Assembly: GCA_934525065.1 (NCBI GenBank)
Contig: CAKSYX010000001.1
Coordinates: 1 to 64,000 of the forward strand
Source of the DNA: an uncultured Eubacteriales bacterium
GTDB taxonomy: Bacteria > Bacillota > Clostridia > Oscillospirales > Acutalibacteraceae
DNA: 64,000 bases
Reading direction: 5' to 3'
How positions within the stretch are numbered: position 1 is the stretch's first letter; every line of letters begins with the position of its first letter. Below are positions 7,159 to 16,150 of the stretch, piece by piece. A program made the position numbers and the translations under genes. The notes beneath the pieces are model-generated. The model made no database searches. It was not told the origin of the DNA and saw only the letters and a program-made list of their open reading frames with translations.

Positions 7159-9453
7159 ATGAAATTTTCAGAAGTATTCAATGAGATACTTGAACAGAGG
7201 TATTCAAAAGAGCTTTGCGAGTTGGATGTGCGTGAGCTTTATGATGTAACAAGCAGAACAGTAAATGCAATAATGCTTCAGAATGAATTCAGGGCGCTGA
7301 AGAAAAAGCGAGCAGCTTATTTTTCCGCAGAATTTCTTGTCGGCTCTCTTATTAAGTCGAATTTGCAGAACCTTGGTGTTTTGAGGGAGGCTGAAAAGCT
7401 TTTTGAAAAGAATTCAAGGAGTATTGATGAATTTGATTCTCTGCCCGATCTTGCGTTTGGAAACGGGGGACTCGGCAGACTGGCTGCATGCTTTCTTGAC
7501 AGTGCTGCAAGCATGGATCTAAATCTTGACGGCTACGGAATTAAATATGATTACGGCTTGTTCAAGCAAAAAATTGAAGATTTTAAGCAGACTGAATACC
7601 CGGACGATTGGAAAAAAATGGGCGATCCGCTTGGTATTCGCAGAGACGGAGAAGCTGTTGACGTTGTTTTTTCGGACATGGTAGTAAAAGCAGTTCCGTA
7701 TGATTATCTTATTCCAGGCTACGAGAACAAAAAAGTGAACAGACTGCGCCTTTATTCATGTGAAAGTACAGTCGATGCCGATTTCCGTTCCTTTGAGAGC
7801 CATGAATATGCTAAGGCATTTGAAAGCGATATAAATGCCAAAGCAATTACAGCTTTTCTCTATCCAAACGATTCTGACGAAGAGGGAAAACGTCTCAGAC
7901 TCCGCCAGCAGTATTTTTTTGTTACCGCTGCACTTCAGAATATACTGACGGAGTGTTATGATGAAAGGCACTATGAATCACTGCCGGAGCTTGTTGCGGT
8001 TCAGCTCAACGACACTCATCCCACAGTTGCTGTTGCGGAATTTATCAGATTGCTGATGAAGAGAGGAAAAGACTTTGAAGAGGCTTTTACTTTGGCAACC
8101 GAAATTTTTTCATATACTAACCACACGGTGATGAATGAAGCCCTCGAAAAATGGGATGAAAAGCTTTTTTCGACTCTTTTGCCTCAAGTATATGACGTAA
8201 TCGTAAAAATCAACGCCAGATTGGTCTCCGAGCTGAAAAAGAGGACAGTCAGACTCAACGAGTGCCTAATTCTGAAAGACGGAATGATTCACATGGCTAA
8301 TCTTGCTTGTTACGTCTGCGGACACATCAACGGTGTTGCCAAAATTCACAGCGCAATAATTGCAAAGAACACACTTTCTCAATGGTATCAGCTCTATCCG
8401 GAACGCTTTTCAAACAAAACGAACGGAATCACTTTCCGGCGTTGGCTTGCAATTTCAAATTATGAGCTTTACGACTATCTTTGCAAGCTTTTGAAAACAG
8501 ACGTTGTCAAGGAGCCTTCGGCACTTTCAAGGCTATCGGAATTTTGCGAGAATGATGAAGTGCTTGAAGGGCTTTATGAGATTCGCCGATCTAACAAGAA
8601 AAGACTGTGTGCCTATATACGGAAAAATGAGCACGTTTCTTTGAATGATGAGAGCATATTTTTCATTCAGATTAAGAGAATTCATGAATATAAAAGACAG
8701 CTTCTTTGTGCAATGGGTGTTCTTTATCTTTATACACAGATGAAGGCAGAAAAGCTTTCTGATCTTCCGCCGCTCAGCTTTATTTTTTCGGGTAAATCCG
8801 CTTCAGGCTATAAGGAAGCAAAGCTTATTATTGAATTTATAAACGTTCTTGCCGACCGAATCAATTCAGACAGCTCAATCGGAGACAGACTGAAAATCGT
8901 TTTTGTCAGCGACTACAACGTTTCAAAAGCGCAAAAGCTTATTCCGGCGGCTGATTTTTCTCTCCAGCTGTCTCTTGCAGGAACCGAGGCGAGCGGAACC
9001 GGAAATATGAAGTTTATGCTGAACGGTGCACCGACACTCGGAACGTTTGACGGAGCGAATATTGAGATAGTAAAGCTTGCCGGTGAGGAAAAAAACTATA
9101 TCTTCGGACTTCGCGAAGAGGAGGTTTCACAGTGCAAAGAATTCTATAATCCGCGCGAGATTTATAAAGCAAGCGATGTGGTCAGAGCTGCCGTTGATGC
9201 TCTTACAGATGAAACATTTTCCGAAGCAGACGAATGCTTTGAAAAAATAAGGACGCTGCTTTTTGAAAACGATCGTTATATGGTTCTTGCGGATTTAGAA
9301 TCGTTTGTTGAAACGCTTCTGCGTGCCGCACGTGATTACAAGAACAAGAAGGAATATTTTAGGAAATCGCTGCTTAACACCGCGAACAGCAGCTTCTTTT
9401 CTTCTGACAGAACAATTAAAGAATATGCGGACGAAATCTGGAATCTCAGATAA
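7159..9453 (+). CDS. glgP: Glycogen/maltodextrin phosphorylase
   Basis: Releases glucose-1-phosphate from alpha-1,4-glucans, cytoplasmic, pyridoxal-phosphate dependent. 764 residues, slightly shorter than the common 800. Visible: YFSAEFLVG near the N-terminus, FGNGGLGRLAACFLDS, QLNDTHPTVAVAEF, FSNKTNGITFRRWL, the IKRIHEYKRQ segment, and EASGTGNMKFMLNG with the PLP lysine at about residue 618. The ATG at 7159 after GACGGGTGA is chosen; the frame extends upstream but through the preceding terminator. It is the only glycogen gene here and shares the locus with a sugar symporter and, downstream, glucokinase. Confidence 0.95.
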   Translation: MKFSEVFNEILEQRYSKELCELDVRELYDVTSRTVNAIMLQNEFRALKKKRAAYFSAEFLVGSLIKSNLQNLGVLREAEKLFEKNSRSIDEFDSLPDLAFGNGGLGRLAACFLDSAASMDLNLDGYGIKYDYGLFKQKIEDFKQTEYPDDWKKMGDPLGIRRDGEAVDVVFSDMVVKAVPYDYLIPGYENKKVNRLRLYSCESTVDADFRSFESHEYAKAFESDINAKAITAFLYPNDSDEEGKRLRLRQQYFFVTAALQNILTECYDERHYESLPELVAVQLNDTHPTVAVAEFIRLLMKRGKDFEEAFTLATEIFSYTNHTVMNEALEKWDEKLFSTLLPQVYDVIVKINARLVSELKKRTVRLNECLILKDGMIHMANLACYVCGHINGVAKIHSAIIAKNTLSQWYQLYPERFSNKTNGITFRRWLAISNYELYDYLCKLLKTDVVKEPSALSRLSEFCENDEVLEGLYEIRRSNKKRLCAYIRKNEHVSLNDESIFFIQIKRIHEYKRQLLCAMGVLYLYTQMKAEKLSDLPPLSFIFSGKSASGYKEAKLIIEFINVLADRINSDSSIGDRLKIVFVSDYNVSKAQKLIPAADFSLQLSLAGTEASGTGNMKFMLNGAPTLGTFDGANIEIVKLAGEEKNYIFGLREEEVSQCKEFYNPREIYKASDVVRAAVDALTDETFSEADECFEKIRTLLFENDRYMVLADLESFVETLLRAARDYKNKKEYFRKSLLNTANSSFFSSDRTIKEYADEIWNLR

Positions 9454-9480
9454 AAAAGTTCAAAAAAATTCAAAAAACCC

Positions 9481-9509
9481 TTGGCAGATAGAAATATTTA
9501 TTATATACT
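9481..9509 (+). promoter_or_regulatory. Sigma-A promoter for hprK
   Basis: TTGGCA (9481-9486), a 17-base spacer and TATACT (9504-9509). The predicted transcript starts near 9516, just before the AAGGAGGAG ribosome site of hprK. Confidence 0.75.
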
Positions 9510-9542
9510 ATACAAGTATATCTATGCCTAAGGAGGAGCAGT

Positions 9543-10511
9543 ATGGCGTCAAAATATTCGGTATCTTTGGCGAAGCTTATAAAAGAACTTTCGTTTGAAA
9601 CTATATTTCTTCCACTTGCCGCCGAGGATATTATGATTTCTACTCCGGACGTTAACCGCCCGGGTCTGATCCTTGCGGGATATGACCAGTTTTTTGATCC
9701 GGCAAGGATCAACTTCCTCGGAATTTCCGAGGTTGAATACATAAATAGGCAGACGCCCGAGGAGCGGGCAAAACGGCTGCATAACTTCATTTCGAAAGCT
9801 CCGTCCGCTATAATTTTTACCCGCGGAATCAAATGTCCCGACGATATTCTTGCGCTGGCAAAGGAATTTAAAGTTCCGGTGCTTGCAACAACGGACACGA
9901 CATCCAACACGATGGCGAACGTTATCGCTTATCTCAATGTTGAACTGGCTGAACGCATTACCAGGCACGGCGTGTTTGTTGAGGTTTACGGCGAAGGGGT
10001 TCTGATGCTCGGCGACAGTGGCGTCGGTAAGAGCGAAACTGCCGTTGAACTTATAAAAAGAGGACACCGTCTTATTGCCGATGATGCCGTTGAAATCAAA
10101 AAAACAGGTGCAAAGACACTTGTCGGTTCTGCTCCGGATAATATCCGCCACTTTATCGAGCTTCGCGGCATCGGACTTATCAATGCACGAAGGATTTTCG
10201 GTATGGGTGCCGTTAAGCTTTCAGAAAAAATTGATATGATTATTGAGCTTGAGCCTTGGGATTCCGAAAAGGTCTACGACAGAATGGGACTTGAAAGTGA
10301 AAGTACCGATATTCTCGGCGTAAGTATTCCTTCAACGACCGTTCCTGTTAAGCCGGGACGAAACCTTGCAATCATCATTGAAGTTGCGGCGATGAACAAC
10401 AGACAGAAAAAAATGGGATATAACGCCGCTCGTGAACTCATGCATAATCTCGGAATGGTTGAGGATGTGATTCCTCAGGAGGATGAAATCGAACTTTGGA
10501 GCAATTTTTAA
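9543..10511 (+). CDS. hprK: HPr kinase/phosphorylase
   Basis: Phosphorylates and dephosphorylates Ser46 of HPr in response to ATP/fructose-bisphosphate and phosphate, driving carbon catabolite control in Firmicutes. 322 residues. Walker A GDSGVGKSE at about 157-165, the family signature around RHFIELRGIGLINARRIFG at about 201-220, and an N-terminal domain with FTRG and TTDTTSN. It has its own strong promoter and AAGGAGGAG ribosome site and leads an operon with glucokinase, murB, rapZ and whiA. Its target, HPr with H15 and S46, is encoded at 37660. Confidence 0.97.
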   Translation: MASKYSVSLAKLIKELSFETIFLPLAAEDIMISTPDVNRPGLILAGYDQFFDPARINFLGISEVEYINRQTPEERAKRLHNFISKAPSAIIFTRGIKCPDDILALAKEFKVPVLATTDTTSNTMANVIAYLNVELAERITRHGVFVEVYGEGVLMLGDSGVGKSETAVELIKRGHRLIADDAVEIKKTGAKTLVGSAPDNIRHFIELRGIGLINARRIFGMGAVKLSEKIDMIIELEPWDSEKVYDRMGLESESTDILGVSIPSTTVPVKPGRNLAIIIEVAAMNNRQKKMGYNAARELMHNLGMVEDVIPQEDEIELWSNF

Positions 10512-10523
10512 GGAGTGTGGAAT

Positions 10524-11480
10524 ATGAACAAGAAGTATAGAGTCGGTGTTGATCTCGGTGGAACAAATATTGCGGTTGGTGTTATTGACGAGAACTATAA
10601 TATTATCGGCAGGGGAAAGCTCAAAACTAATGTGCCGCGCCCGGCTGAAGAAATCATGGCTGATATAGTAAAGGCTGTAAAGATGGCTGTCTCCGACGCC
10701 GGAATCAGCCTTGACGAAGTTGAAAGCATCGGAATCGGAACTCCCGGAAACGTCAACAAAGAGAAAGGCGTTATTGAATATGCAAACAATCTTTATTTTA
10801 ATCAGGTCCCGGCGGTCGAGCTTATAAACAAGCTTGTTGACGCAAAAGTCTACCTTGAAAATGACGCCAATTGCGCCGCTCTCGGCGAAGCGATTGCCGG
10901 CGTCGGAAAGGGCAGAAAGCTCTTCATTGCCGTAACACTCGGAACCGGTGTCGGCGGCGGAATAATCAATGACGGAAAGGTCATGGCCGGCTGCAACGAG
11001 GCAGGCGGCGAGCTCGGTCATATGGTTATTGAAATGAACGGTATTCCCTGCAATTGCGGAAGAATCGGCTGTTGGGAAGCATATGCTTCGGCCACCGCTC
11101 TCGTTGAACAAACCCAGAAGGCTATGCTCGACCACAGAGACAGCAAAATGTGGTCGCTTGCCTCAGGTTCGCTTGACAATGTGAACGGAAGAACTGCATT
11201 TGACGCTATGCGTGCCGGCGATGAATGGGGATGCAAGGTTGTTGAAAAATACATTGAATATGTTGCCGTTGGAACAGTAAATATAATAAATATTTTTCAG
11301 CCTGAAATGATTTGCTTCGGCGGAGGAATCTGCAACGAGGGCGAAACGCTTCTTGCTCCGCTGCGCAAGCATATTGAAAAATTCAGATACAGCCGCTATT
11401 CGGATACTCAGACGGAAATCTGCCGCGCAAAGCTCGGCAATGATGCCGGAATAATCGGTGCTGCTTTGGTTTCCTATTAA
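10524..11480 (+). CDS. glk: ROK-family glucokinase
   Basis: Phosphorylates glucose with ATP. 318 residues. The N-terminal phosphate loop VGVDLGGTNIAVG (about 7-19), the catalytic LENDANCAALGEA region (about 111-123), and the ROK zinc site with His166 in GGELGH and Cys residues at 176, 178 and 183 in CNCGRIGCWE are all present. ATG at 10524 follows AAGGAG, and a GTG three codons upstream would overlap the ribosome site. Placement directly after hprK fits glucose handling linked to catabolite repression. Confidence 0.94.
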   Translation: MNKKYRVGVDLGGTNIAVGVIDENYNIIGRGKLKTNVPRPAEEIMADIVKAVKMAVSDAGISLDEVESIGIGTPGNVNKEKGVIEYANNLYFNQVPAVELINKLVDAKVYLENDANCAALGEAIAGVGKGRKLFIAVTLGTGVGGGIINDGKVMAGCNEAGGELGHMVIEMNGIPCNCGRIGCWEAYASATALVEQTQKAMLDHRDSKMWSLASGSLDNVNGRTAFDAMRAGDEWGCKVVEKYIEYVAVGTVNIINIFQPEMICFGGGICNEGETLLAPLRKHIEKFRYSRYSDTQTEICRAKLGNDAGIIGAALVSY

Positions 11481-11494
11481 ACGGAGGAAATGCT

Positions 11495-12391
11495 TTGTTT
11501 GATTTAAAAGGTTTTCTCGAAGAAAACTCAATTCGATATCGTGAAAATGAGCCTATGAGGCTTCACACTTCGTTTCGCATCGGCGGAGATGCGAGCCTCT
11601 TTATTGAGCCGCTAAGCCCTTTGGAGCTGGCTCTAATTGTCGAAAAATGTTGCGAGAATAAAATTGAGTATTTTGTTCTCGGCAACGGCAGTAACCTTCT
11701 TGTGAGTGACGATGGAATTACAAAGCCTGTAATCCATCTCGGAAGGGGCTTTGACTCAATTGAAATGCCTGACGAAACAACGATTGTTGCTAAGGCAGGT
11801 GCTTCACTTTCCGCTCTTTGCAAGTATGCACTTTCAAAGGAACTTACCGGTCTTGAATTTGCCTATGGCATTCCGGGAACGGTCGGCGGCGCCGCTTTCA
11901 TGAATGCCGGAGCCTACGGCGGAGAAATGAAGGACGTTGTTTATTCCTGTTCACACATCGATTACCGGGGAAATTTCGGCTCACTTAAAGAAGAACGGCT
12001 TGAATTTGGCTACCGCAGGAGTGCTTACAGCGAAAACGGTTTTATAATCACCAATGTGACCTTCAAACTCCGCAAAGGGCACAAGGATGAAATCGAAAGC
12101 AGAATGAATGAACTGCTTCAAAAAAGAATTGACAAGCAGCCGCTTAATTACCCGAGTGCCGGCAGCGTTTTTAAACGCCCGGAGGGATATTTCGCCGGTG
12201 AACTTATCGAACGAAGCGGCCTTAAAGGAAAGACAATCGGCGGCGCTGCTGTCAGCAAAAAGCACGCCGGCTTCATTGTCAATGTTGGAAATGCAACTTG
12301 CAGTGATGTTACAGCTCTAATCGAGTTTTGCAGAGATACTGTTTTTGAAAAGTTCGGCGTTACGCTTGAAACGGAAATTAAAAGGATTTGA
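11495..12391 (+). CDS. murB: UDP-N-acetylenolpyruvoylglucosamine reductase
   Basis: FAD- and NADPH-dependent step producing UDP-MurNAc for peptidoglycan. 298 residues. Visible: VLGNGSNLLVSD for FAD binding, GIPGTVGGAAFMNAGAYGGE, FGYRRSAY, YPSAGSVFKRP with the proton-donor Ser, and the C-terminal GVTLETEIK with the conserved Glu. The start is TTG, seven bases after ACGGAGGA; the ATG at 11490 is out of frame. Downstream rapZ starts 12 bases after the stop. Confidence 0.96.
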   Translation: MFDLKGFLEENSIRYRENEPMRLHTSFRIGGDASLFIEPLSPLELALIVEKCCENKIEYFVLGNGSNLLVSDDGITKPVIHLGRGFDSIEMPDETTIVAKAGASLSALCKYALSKELTGLEFAYGIPGTVGGAAFMNAGAYGGEMKDVVYSCSHIDYRGNFGSLKEERLEFGYRRSAYSENGFIITNVTFKLRKGHKDEIESRMNELLQKRIDKQPLNYPSAGSVFKRPEGYFAGELIERSGLKGKTIGGAAVSKKHAGFIVNVGNATCSDVTALIEFCRDTVFEKFGVTLETEIKRI

Positions 12392-12403
12392 CGGTGGTTT
12401 ATA

Positions 12404-13258
12404 GTGGAATTCATAATTATAACCGGCATGTCGGGCGCAGGAAAGTCTTGCGTCGTCAACTCTCTTGAAGACTTGGGTTTCTTTTGCGTTGACAATCTTC
12501 CTGCAAAGCTGATTCCCGTTTTTGCCGAGCTTTTGACCAATTCAAAGGAGCACAAGAGGGTTGCTGTTGTTTCCGACGTTCGCGCAGGCGAAAGCTTCTC
12601 TGAACTTTTTGAAGCACTTGACGAACTAAAAGAATTACAGGTTGAATATAAGCTGATGTTTATTGACGCAAGCGATGATGTTCTCATCAAACGTTACAAG
12701 GAAACAAGGCGTAAGCATCCGCTGATTCAGGGCAATTATGATTCGGTTGCCAACGCTATTGTGCGCGAGAGAAAAATGCTTTCAAGAGCAAGGAGCTCAG
12801 CGGATTTTCTTCTTGAAACCTCTAATCTTTCGGCGATTCAATGCCGTGTCCGCGTTCTTTCGATGTTTTCCGAAAAAGGTGAGACGGCGATTCATATTCA
12901 TACCATGTCATTTGGCTTTAAGCACGGAATACCGAATGACGCAGACTTTGTTTTTGATGTGCGTTTTCTTCCGAATCCGTTCTATATTCCCGAACTCAAA
13001 TCGCTTACCGGTCTTGATAAGGCAGTCAGTGACTACGTTATTGGCTTTTCGGAATCACAGGAATACGAAAAAAAACTTTTTGAGCTTGTTGACTTTTCGC
13101 TGCCGCTTTGCGTTAAAGAGGGCAGAAGCCAGCTGATAATTGCAGTCGGCTGCACCGGAGGTCATCACCGCTCCGTAACTTTTGCTGAACTATTGTATAA
13201 ACATTTCAGGGATAAGGGTTATTCCTCGTCTGTAAGTCACAGAGATATTCTCAAGTGA
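12404..13258 (+). CDS. rapZ: RapZ/YvcJ-family nucleotide-binding protein
   Basis: 284 residues with Walker A GMSGAGKS at about 8-15, DVRAGESF, and the C-terminal VGCTGGHHRSV of the RapZ family. In proteobacteria RapZ controls glucosamine-6-phosphate synthase through small RNAs; in Bacillus YvcJ hydrolyses GTP and influences competence, so the role here is not established. The start is GTG. The murB-rapZ-whiA order is common in Clostridia, where a YvcK-like gene often lies between rapZ and whiA; that gene is missing here. Confidence 0.93.
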   Translation: MEFIIITGMSGAGKSCVVNSLEDLGFFCVDNLPAKLIPVFAELLTNSKEHKRVAVVSDVRAGESFSELFEALDELKELQVEYKLMFIDASDDVLIKRYKETRRKHPLIQGNYDSVANAIVRERKMLSRARSSADFLLETSNLSAIQCRVRVLSMFSEKGETAIHIHTMSFGFKHGIPNDADFVFDVRFLPNPFYIPELKSLTGLDKAVSDYVIGFSESQEYEKKLFELVDFSLPLCVKEGRSQLIIAVGCTGGHHRSVTFAELLYKHFRDKGYSSSVSHRDILK

Positions 13259-13266
13259 GGTAGCAT

Positions 13267-14196
13267 ATGTCATTTTCTCTATCTGTTAAAGAGGAACTTT
13301 CAAAAATTGAAGATATGTCGTCTTGCTGCCGTCATGCAATGGCATATGGAATGCTGCTTTTCGGCCGTGATTTCAGACGCGGAGCGATTTCAATAATGAC
13401 GGAGCACGAAGTCGTCGCACGCAAATACGCTGCACTTCTTAAAGCTGAAGCCGGAGTTGAGGCTGATTTTTCTGTTTCAAAAGCCGGAAAATATACCGTA
13501 AGTGTGAAAGATGAAGATGAAATTGAAAAGGTTCTTTCGTGCTTTTCAACGAGCGGAAATGAATCTTTCACAAGAATTAACCGCGGCAATCTTTTGAACG
13601 AAAGCGGAAACGACAATGAGCTGCTTAACTGTTGCGATGCCGCTTTTTTGCGCGGAGCTTTTCTTTCGAGCGGAACGCTCAGCGACCCGAACAAGGGATA
13701 CCATCTCGAATTTGTTGTTCCCTTCAGGACTCTCAGCCTTGATTTAATGAAGCTTCTTTCGGAATATGATCTTAATGCAAAACACATGGTTAGAAGATAC
13801 GTGAACATTATCTACATAAAAGAGAGCGAAAGCATTGAGGATCTTCTCAACATTATGGGTGCGCATAATTCCGCATTTGAAATTATGAACATTAAAATAT
13901 ACAAGGACTTTCGCAACGTTTCAAACAGGCGCGCAAATTTTGACAGTGCTAATATTGCAAAAACAGCAATGGCAGCCTATACACAAATTAAAGAAATTCA
14001 AAAGCTCATTGACAGCGGAAAGCTTTTTGAACTGGATGAGGAATTGCAGGCATTTGCAAAGGCAAGGGTTGAAAACCCCGACGCCAGTCTTCGCGAATTC
14101 GGAGAGATGTTTTCGCCGCCGCTTTCCCGCTCGGCTGTCAACCACAGAATTAAAAAGCTGCTCTCATATGCTCAGCAGCTATCCTCGGAGGATTAA
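13267..14196 (+). CDS. whiA: WhiA-type DNA-binding regulator
   Basis: 309 residues. The N-terminal half is the degenerate LAGLIDADG-like domain (AAFLRGAFLSSGTLSDPNKGYHLEF) and the C-terminal part is the helix-turn-helix with NPDASLREFGEMFSPPLSRSAVNHRIKKL. WhiA controls sporulation septation in actinomycetes and affects division and chromosome segregation in Bacillus. ATG follows GAGGTAGC, 8 bases after rapZ. It is the last gene before miaB, whose TTG start follows after two bases. Confidence 0.95.
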   Translation: MSFSLSVKEELSKIEDMSSCCRHAMAYGMLLFGRDFRRGAISIMTEHEVVARKYAALLKAEAGVEADFSVSKAGKYTVSVKDEDEIEKVLSCFSTSGNESFTRINRGNLLNESGNDNELLNCCDAAFLRGAFLSSGTLSDPNKGYHLEFVVPFRTLSLDLMKLLSEYDLNAKHMVRRYVNIIYIKESESIEDLLNIMGAHNSAFEIMNIKIYKDFRNVSNRRANFDSANIAKTAMAAYTQIKEIQKLIDSGKLFELDEELQAFAKARVENPDASLREFGEMFSPPLSRSAVNHRIKKLLSYAQQLSSED

Positions 14197-14198
14197 AT

Positions 14199-15638
14199 TT
14201 GGAAACTCAGAACACTTCAAAGAAAAGCTTTTCGGTTCCCGAAGAAGAGCTTGAAAAGCAAAAGGAATATACAAAGCTTGTTACAACGGTTCTTTCTTCG
14301 CGTTTCCCATCCTCGGCACCGAAGGCATTTGTCCACACCTACGGCTGTCAGGGCAATGTTGCCGACGGCGAAAAGCTCAAAGGAATTCTTTGTTCGCTTG
14401 GGTATGAATTGACCGAAAACGTTGAGGACGCCGACCTTGTTTTATATAACACCTGCGCGATTCGTGAACACGCTCAGGATCGTGTCTTTGGCAATGTCGG
14501 TGCTCTTAAAAAGTATAAGACGGCAAAACCGGATATGATTATTGCACTTTGCGGTTGTATGATGCAGCAGGAATATGTTGCGGAAAAAATCAAGAAGAGT
14601 TTTCGCTACGTTGACATAGTTTTCGGCACACACGTTCTTCATAAGCTTCCGGAGTTTATTTATAACTGCCTTTGCTGCGGAAAGAGAGTTTTTGATCTCT
14701 CCGGGGGAGACGGAAACATTATTGAAGGACTTCCGGTTAGAAGAGACGGCGCATTCAAAGCATGGGTACCGATCATGTATGGCTGCAACAATTTTTGTTC
14801 TTACTGTGTTGTTCCTTACGTCAGGGGCAGAGAACGCAGCCGTGATTTTGAACTGGTGGTGGAAGAAGTCCGTCACCTTGTCAAGGCCGGATACAAAGAA
14901 ATCACTTTGCTTGGTCAGAACGTTAATTCATATAACAAGGACAAGCCCGAAAATTTTCGTTTTCCGGCTCTTCTCAGGGCAGTCAACGACCTTGAAGGTG
15001 ACTTTATCATTCGCTTCATGACCTCACATCCGCGCGATTGTACGGGAGAACTGCTTGAAACAATGGCAGACTGCAAAAAAGTTGCAAAGCACCTGCATCT
15101 GCCTGTTCAGTCGGGCAACGACCGCGTTCTCAGGGAAATGAACCGTCATTATGACCGCGAAAAGTATCTCGGCCTTATAAAATATGCTTATGAGCTTATG
15201 CCGGAGCTTTCTGTAACGAGTGATATAATTGTCGGTTTTCCCGGGGAAACTTATGAGGAATTTTGCGACACGCTTTCTTTGCTTGAAGAGGTCAAATATA
15301 CATCTTTATTCACATTCATTTTTTCGCCGAGGCCGGGAACGAAAGCCGCGGCGATGGCGGATGAAGTCCCAAAAAAAGAAAAATCACGCTGGTTTCGTGA
15401 ACTTACAGACCTTCAGGAAAAAATTGCTTCGCAGCGTACTGCGGCGATGAAAGGAAAACAATACCGCGTTCTTGTTGAGGAGCGTAACGAAAACACCGGT
15501 CTTTTAAGTGCCAGAACCGAAGGCAATGTTATTATTGAATTTGAAGGCGGCGATGACTTGATCGGTCAGTTTGCCGTTGTCCAAGTAACAGAGCCGAAGA
15601 CATGGATACTTAAAGGCAAGTTCATTAAACTCGGATAA
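14199..15638 (+). CDS. miaB: tRNA-2-methylthio-N6-dimethylallyladenosine synthase
   Basis: Radical-SAM methylthiotransferase acting on A37 of tRNAs already modified by MiaA (encoded at 21728). 479 residues. The N-terminal cluster ligands are in TYGCQGN, YNTCAIRE and CGCMMQ; the radical-SAM motif is CNNFCSYCVVPYVRGRERSR; the C-terminal TRAM domain ends the protein. The usual TYGCQMN is GCQGN here, a small variation that keeps the cysteine. The start is TTG after CGGAGGA. The order miaB, YmcA-like, mutS, mutL matches the Bacillus ymcB-ymcA-mutSL neighbourhood. Confidence 0.95.
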   Translation: METQNTSKKSFSVPEEELEKQKEYTKLVTTVLSSRFPSSAPKAFVHTYGCQGNVADGEKLKGILCSLGYELTENVEDADLVLYNTCAIREHAQDRVFGNVGALKKYKTAKPDMIIALCGCMMQQEYVAEKIKKSFRYVDIVFGTHVLHKLPEFIYNCLCCGKRVFDLSGGDGNIIEGLPVRRDGAFKAWVPIMYGCNNFCSYCVVPYVRGRERSRDFELVVEEVRHLVKAGYKEITLLGQNVNSYNKDKPENFRFPALLRAVNDLEGDFIIRFMTSHPRDCTGELLETMADCKKVAKHLHLPVQSGNDRVLREMNRHYDREKYLGLIKYAYELMPELSVTSDIIVGFPGETYEEFCDTLSLLEEVKYTSLFTFIFSPRPGTKAAAMADEVPKKEKSRWFRELTDLQEKIASQRTAAMKGKQYRVLVEERNENTGLLSARTEGNVIIEFEGGDDLIGQFAVVQVTEPKTWILKGKFIKLG

Positions 15639-15686
15639 AACGCTTTTGCGTATATCAATAAATAATTTTCACAAGGAGTATTTCAC

Positions 15687-16106
15687 ATGGATGTAATCAA
15701 ACTTACACGCGAACTCGGTGCTGCAATTCAGCAGGATGAAAGATATCTCAGATTTGCAAAGGCAAGAGAAGAGAACGAAAAGGACAGCGAGCTTCTTGAG
15801 CTTATGGGTCAGATTCAGCTCGTTCAGATGAACTATCAGCGCGAAGCCGCTCAGGAAAAGCCCGATTCCGAGAAGATGGCTGATTATGAGCGCCAGTTCA
15901 ATGAAGTCTATGACAAGTTCATGGGCAACGAAAAAATGAAGGAGTATGAAGCTGCAAGGCAGGAAATCGACGCCATGATGAACTATGTTATGCAGATTCT
16001 CGGCCTTTGCGTCAACGGAGCAGACCCCGAAACCTGTGAGCCCGAAGAAGAGCACGGCTGCGGATGTGACTGCGACAGCTGCTCTTCAGATTGCCATCAT
16101 CACTGA
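15687..16106 (+). CDS. YlbF/YmcA-family protein with cysteine-rich C-terminal tail
   Basis: 139 residues. Residues 1-105 form the all-helical YlbF/YmcA domain (Com_YlbF). By position after miaB it corresponds to Bacillus YmcA (RicA), part of the YlbF-YmcA-YaaT complex that carries iron-sulfur clusters and promotes RNA maturation by RNase Y. The last 32 residues are unusual: seven cysteines at 108, 117, 125, 127, 129, 132 and 136, ending in three histidines. This looks like a metal- or cluster-binding tail. ATG follows ACAAGGAG. A mutS gene follows after 44 bases. Confidence 0.88.
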   Translation: MDVIKLTRELGAAIQQDERYLRFAKAREENEKDSELLELMGQIQLVQMNYQREAAQEKPDSEKMADYERQFNEVYDKFMGNEKMKEYEAARQEIDAMMNYVMQILGLCVNGADPETCEPEEEHGCGCDCDSCSSDCHHH

Positions 16107-16150
16107 GTTTGAGCTTTTAGCATAAATTGCCCGAAGGAGGAATGAACAAA

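Noticed and set aside
10332..11135. 267-codon open frame on the minus strand opposite hprK and glk
   Set aside because: Antisense shadow of two firmly identified genes with no ribosome site.
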